A stretch of DNA of 64,000 nucleotides from Ruminococcus flavefaciens (lineage in GTDB: Bacteria > Bacillota > Clostridia > Oscillospirales > Ruminococcaceae). Where the stretch lies: assembly GCA_023667045.1 (NCBI GenBank), contig JAMPAU010000001.1, positions 124,001 through 188,000 on the forward strand, in the 5' to 3' direction. A program made the position numbers and the translations under genes. Positions 61,186-64,000 of the stretch are shown piece after piece; the stretch's first letter is position 1, and the number at the start of each line of letters is the position of its first letter. The notes beneath the pieces were generated by a model. That model searched no databases. It was given only the letters and a program-made list of their open reading frames with translations, and was not told the DNA's origin.

Positions 61186-61983
61186 TTATTGTTCGTTAAG
61201 CATAATGTGAAAAGCCTCCATAGCGTCAAGACCGTACGGCTTACCCATAAAATGAAATAATCTTCCATCACTTGAAAGATATATTCTTAATATAGTTTTA
61301 TAATAACCAACGCTTACTGTATCAGCAGGAAAATCTCCATAAAAATGGTGTGGTTCATAACAACCATTATCTTTCTCAACTTCTATAGATACTTCTCCAA
61401 CATTAATATTTCCAAATTCTGATATAAACTCTTTCTGCTTATTCGTCAGAAATACACCGTCTTTTTCGCAATCTGTAATAAGTTGACTGATATCTATATG
61501 CCTTCCCTCATACCAGCCTGCTTCCCTAAGCATCTGATATGTATGTTCAGAAGGAGGCTCATGATAATTGCATGGCACGTTTAAGAAATATTCTAAAAAA
61601 TCATTTGTATTATCAGATATTTTTTCATGATTTTCAGTATAAACCTCACCTGTTTCTGACATAAAAAATTTTATTTCTTTATTTGAAGTATTCATCATAT
61701 ACGCAACTTTTATGCCCCATGTTTTGAAATCTTCCAGATATTCACCTTTAGAGTTCCCAAAAATTCCTATAAACTTATATACCTTGTCATATTTATCCTT
61801 AGTTTTTTCATACAAACCAAATCGTGAAAATTCACTTAAAAATTTTTCTATTTTAGTAATATCTTCAACAACACAGTCTTTATTCATATTTTTTAAAAGA
61901 AAATTATGTACATTAAAATTATCTGTATAATCAATGACTTTATATTTCTGCACAGCTTTTTCTAAAAACTCTGCTCTTGTCAT
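61186..61983 (-). CDS. SUKH-3-type immunity protein candidate, paralogue
   Basis: This 265-residue protein shares the layout of the 60257 gene: KIEKFLSEFSRFGLY, HEKISDNTNDFLEYFL, then REAGWYEGRHIDISQLITDC and DGVFLTNKQKEFISEFGNIN. I start at ATG 61983 because AAGGA lies eight bases upstream; the frame has an ATG three codons earlier. Codon use is AT-richer than its neighbours, which suggests separate origin. Confidence 0.72.
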   Translation of the reverse strand: MTRAEFLEKAVQKYKVIDYTDNFNVHNFLLKNMNKDCVVEDITKIEKFLSEFSRFGLYEKTKDKYDKVYKFIGIFGNSKGEYLEDFKTWGIKVAYMMNTSNKEIKFFMSETGEVYTENHEKISDNTNDFLEYFLNVPCNYHEPPSEHTYQMLREAGWYEGRHIDISQLITDCEKDGVFLTNKQKEFISEFGNINVGEVSIEVEKDNGCYEPHHFYGDFPADTVSVGYYKTILRIYLSSDGRLFHFMGKPYGLDAMEAFHIMLNEQ

Positions 61984-61994
61984 AAAAAACATCC

Positions 61995-62400
61995 TTTCAG
62001 ATTAAAATAATCCGGCAATAAAAGCCACAGCGGTTGTGGAAAGTGCCACCACAATAAGCGGTAAATTTAAATACGAAAGCACAAAAGCCGTTACCGTTCC
62101 GGCTATAGCAGTGATGATATTTCCGGTACTGTAGAATATAGCCGGAACTGTCATAGCACTGAGAACCGCATACAGTATGTAATATAAATTTCCCTAAATT
62201 TTTCAGATTAAAATAATCCGGCAATAAAAGCCACAGCGGTTGCGGAAAGTGCCACCACAATAAGCGGTAAATTGAAATACGACAGTACAAAAGCCGTTAC
62301 CGTTCCGGCTATAGCAGTGATGATATTTCCGGTACTGTAGAATATAGCCGGAATCGTCATAGCACTCAGAACTGCATACGGTATGTAATATAAAAAACTT
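61995..62400 (-). repeat. 206 bp-offset tandem duplication of the azlD 3' end
   Basis: The stretch 61995-62196 is a copy of 62201-62402 with an offset of 206 bases. The stop codons lie at 62002-62004 and 62208-62210. The copies differ at many positions (such as TTGTGG against TTGCGG, GAACTGTC against GAATCGTC), so the event is not recent. Confidence 0.85.
62002..62198 (-). pseudogene. azlD 3' fragment
   Basis: The fragment encodes the last 60 or so residues of AzlD (SAMTVPAIFYSTGNIITAIA, then FVLSYLNLPLIVVALSTT and VAFIAGLF) with no start codon of its own. Many changes are silent, so it may have been kept open for some time, or a converted copy is being eroded. The intact azlD ends immediately upstream of it. 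Confidence 0.8.
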
Positions 62401-62504
62401 CTAAAAAAACGTGACTTTATTTTTTTCCGAAAAAAAGTAAAAGGTATCATTCTTATCAGATACGTGACAACCGCCATTACAGTTATGTATAAAGCTACAG
62501 TCAT
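62208..62504 (-). CDS. azlD: Branched-chain amino acid exporter subunit AzlD
   Basis: This 98-residue protein has three or four membrane segments: VALYITVMAVVTYLIRMIPF, YYIPYAVLSAMTIPAIFY, ITAIAGTVTAFVLSYFNLP and IVVALSATAVAFIAGLF. It pairs with AzlC, which it overlaps by ATGA. The length fits AzlD. A longer open frame running back to 62861 is only azlC read in another frame. Confidence 0.92.
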   Translation of the reverse strand: MTVALYITVMAVVTYLIRMIPFTFFRKKIKSRFFRSFLYYIPYAVLSAMTIPAIFYSTGNIITAIAGTVTAFVLSYFNLPLIVVALSATAVAFIAGLF

Positions 62505-63202
62505 TCGTCCGCCTCCTCGTCCTTTATGGGAAAAAGCACCGCCCCTATAACCGACGCTACAACCGCACTTATTATTACCGCAAAGCCCGAAGTGACCGCC
62601 GTCAGTGTATAGCGAAAAAGCATACTCACAATTGCCGAAATAATTACTACTGCAAGTACGCTGTGCTGTTTTCGTGAAGGCGGAACTATAATAGCCATGA
62701 ACATTCCATACAGGACTATTCCCAGAGCGTTTGAAATGCTTTCCGGCAGAAGCTGACCTGCCGTAGCACCGAGAGCTGTTCCGGCGACCCACCCGACAGC
62801 AGATATTAAAATCAATCCGTACATATACGCCGGAGTGAGTTTTTGTTTCTGTGCGGAACACACAGCGAAAATCTCGTCCGTTATGCCGTATGAGGCTATA
62901 AGTCTGTGCGGAAGTGTGAATTTCCTGTCGAGTTTTTGCGAGAGCGACAAAGCCATAAGCGAGTATCTTATATTGATTGTAAGCTGTACAAGTATCATCT
63001 CAATAAGAGTACCGCCTAAGGCTATTATGTCAACTCCGGCAGTTTGTCCGGCAGAAGTAAGGTTTGTTGCAGATATAAGCGATGACGCAAGCACTGAAAG
63101 TCCTGCCCCGACTGCCTTTATGCCGAATCCGAATGAAACCGACAGGTAGCCGAGTGCAATCGGTATGCCATGCGACATACCACGAAAAAAATCTGATTTC
63201 AA
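62501..63202 (-). CDS. azlC: Branched-chain amino acid exporter AzlC
   Basis: This 233-residue protein matches AzlC: FFRGMSHGIPIALGYLSVSF, the loop LIEMILVQLTINIRYSLMAL (conserved N-x-R-Y-x-L-M-x-x-S-L pattern), YGITDEIFAVC, and several membrane segments to the end. AzlC-AzlD export branched-chain amino acids or analogues. A consensus promoter lies at 63238-63266. Confidence 0.95.
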   Translation of the reverse strand: MKSDFFRGMSHGIPIALGYLSVSFGFGIKAVGAGLSVLASSLISATNLTSAGQTAGVDIIALGGTLIEMILVQLTINIRYSLMALSLSQKLDRKFTLPHRLIASYGITDEIFAVCSAQKQKLTPAYMYGLILISAVGWVAGTALGATAGQLLPESISNALGIVLYGMFMAIIVPPSRKQHSVLAVVIISAIVSMLFRYTLTAVTSGFAVIISAVVASVIGAVLFPIKDEEADE

Positions 63203-63237
63203 GTAAAAAACGTTCCTTTCAAATAAAATATAGGAAA

Positions 63238-63266
63238 ATTATAACATAATCAGAATACAACGTCAA
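63238..63266 (-). promoter_or_regulatory. SigA-type promoter of azlC-azlD
   Basis: Minus-strand TTGACG (63266-63261), 17 bases and TATAAT (63243-63238), with AAAGGA before the azlC ATG. Confidence 0.78.
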
Positions 63267-63359
63267 GCAATCAGAAATTTTTTCCAGTTATACATAATCT
63301 GAACATCTGAACTGATATAATATATAATGGGATAGTATACGCAGTTCACGGAAAAGAAA

Positions 63360-63617
63360 TTATTTTAAAAAAGATTTATATATAAATCTTCCGTCTTTGC
63401 TTTGTTTTACTACTTCTTTTACATTAGTTCTGCCAAGAATATAATCAGTTGAAACACCGTAAAAGTCTGCCAATGTCATGAGATGCTCGACAGGAATTGT
63501 CTGAAAACCACGCTCATACCGTGAATAAACAGTCTGCTTTGTGTTTAGGATTTCTGCAATTTGAGTCTGGTTCATATCCTTATCCTCACGCAAATCCCTA
63601 AGCCTTTGAAAGTACAT
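63360..63617 (-). CDS. XRE family transcriptional regulator
   Basis: This 85-residue protein has a Cro/C1-type HTH: LRDLREDKDMNQTQIAEILN, then KQTVYSRYERGFQTIPVEHL and LADFYGVSTDYILG. Start ATG 63617 follows AGGAG by nine bases; an in-frame ATG three codons earlier abuts the site. It is divergent from the lipoprotein gene whose promoter has an inverted repeat, so it may be the repressor of that gene (inference). Confidence 0.9.
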   Translation of the reverse strand: MYFQRLRDLREDKDMNQTQIAEILNTKQTVYSRYERGFQTIPVEHLMTLADFYGVSTDYILGRTNVKEVVKQSKDGRFIYKSFLK

Positions 63618-63677
63618 AAAATTCATCTCCTGTATTTGTATAATATGTAGATTTTTGAAAAAAAACCAACAGATACA

Positions 63678-63706
63678 TTGACTTTAGCACATTCATATGG
63701 TATAAT
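63678..63706 (+). promoter_or_regulatory. SigA-type promoter upstream of the frameshifted lipoprotein gene
   Basis: TTGACT (63678-63683), 17 bases and TATAAT (63701-63706). A second possible -10, TGATATAAT (extended), lies at 63793-63801. Confidence 0.72.
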
Positions 63707-63713
63707 AAACGCA

Positions 63714-63733
63714 TTAGTACTTATTAGTACTAA
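63714..63733 (+). promoter_or_regulatory. Inverted-repeat operator TTAGTACT-N4-AGTACTAA
   Basis: Perfect 8 bp arms with a four-base spacer lie at 63714-63721 and 63726-63733, at and just after the expected transcription start. An XRE regulator gene is divergent and adjacent, so it is the first candidate binder. Confidence 0.72.
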
Positions 63734-63823
63734 AAATATTCGCCAAAATATATAAAAAATTTATTAGTTATAAAAATTGTGAATATCTAATGTGATATAA
63801 TGTATTTACAGAGAGGTGAATTT

Positions 63824-64000
63824 ATGAAATTAAAAAAATATTTATTGTTGCGACATTAATTGCTTTAAGTCTTTTCTCAGGTTGCGGTATACACTACTGT
63901 AGTTATGGTGGCTGTACGAGAGAAGTCAAAAAGAACGGTGACAGATGTTCAGAACACAAGGGATTAAAGAATGACCTTAATTATAGTCTGCCTGAAAAAT
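63824..64000 (+). pseudogene. Small Cys-rich lipoprotein gene with frameshift in an A7 tract (partial)
   Basis: ATG 63824 follows AGAGGTGA and reads MKLKKYLLLRH then stops. After one extra A in the run of seven A's (63832-63838) the frame would read KKIFIVATLIALSLFSGCG, a lipoprotein signal with lipobox FSGC, followed by a Cys-rich part (IHYCSYGGCTREVKKNGDRC) to the window edge. It may be a true pseudogene, a phase-variable gene or a sequencing error. Confidence 0.6.

Noticed and set aside
61997-62290. A 97-codon minus-strand frame across the azlD duplication
   Set aside because: It is a shadow of the two azlD copies in a wrong frame; the apparent repeats come from the DNA duplication.
62208-62861. 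A 217-codon frame with its first 119 codons upstream of azlD
   Set aside because: The upstream part is azlC read in another frame. The azlD start at 62504 overlaps the azlC stop as ATGA and gives the normal AzlD length.

Overview
The window looks like chromosomal DNA of a low-to-moderate GC, Gram-positive, spore-forming Clostridia-type bacterium, most likely a Ruminococcus/Oscillospiraceae relative (inference). The signs are a SpoIVB sporulation protease, a T-box leader, a CIRCE/HrcA heat-shock operon, near-consensus SigA promoters with 17-18 bp spacers, purine-rich Shine-Dalgarno sites, Cys lipoproteins with long Thr/Ser/Glu linkers, and tight ATGA-coupled operons.

Layout. 0-4.9 kb (minus): a cysteine T-box leader drives cysE, an unknown gene, cysS, a GNAT gene, walJ, rlmH and a partial gene. 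4.9-8.6 kb (plus): a coiled-coil protein, two GT-B glycosyltransferases and birA. 8.6-13 kb: a membrane protein, spoIVB, an HPr gene, then rimM, a leucine-rich-repeat gene and trmD. 13-15.2 kb is a decaying patch with two pseudogenes, a HEPN-like protein and a NERD protein. 15.3-19 kb: purB and panB-panC-panD. 19.2-20.1 kb: a 370 bp tandem duplication of a small HTH regulator behind paired palindromic operators. 20.2-20.5 kb: tRNA-Gly, tRNA-Arg and tRNA-His. 20.9-28.7 kb: a five-gene envelope operon that mixes sugar-importer permeases and a large solute-binding lipoprotein with an efflux-type adaptor and a MacB-like protein, without an ATPase. 28.9-33.7 kb: hrcA-grpE-dnaK-dnaJ. 33.8-38 kb: a duplicated-domain lipoprotein, a membrane EAL protein and a broken GNAT gene. 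38-40.4 kb: ylxM-ffh-rpsP-khpA.

40.5-53.1 kb is accessory: a YezG-like immunity candidate, a nitroreductase, three coupled small genes, a cupin, an HxlR regulator, a GNAT gene, a U32-like protein, two paralogous lipoproteins, an orphan solute-binding lipoprotein coupled to a CorC/HlyC-type protein with a 23-codon ORF in its leader, a Mef-like MFS exporter behind a leader peptide with competing hairpins, and feoA. 53.2-60.1 kb holds a compact phage-type module (small and large terminase, portal, capsid, protease, connector, tail-type genes) with no integrase, lysis, tape-measure or sheath gene. 60.2-63.6 kb: two SUKH-type immunity paralogues, azlC-azlD with a duplicated azlD tail, and an XRE regulator. 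The window ends in a frameshifted small lipoprotein gene behind a promoter with an inverted-repeat operator.

The observations I would follow first are the MFS leader attenuator, the hybrid transporter operon, the duplicated regulator with its operators, the minimal capsid module, and the LRR gene coupled to trmD. No CRISPR array, transposase, integrase or rRNA gene was seen.
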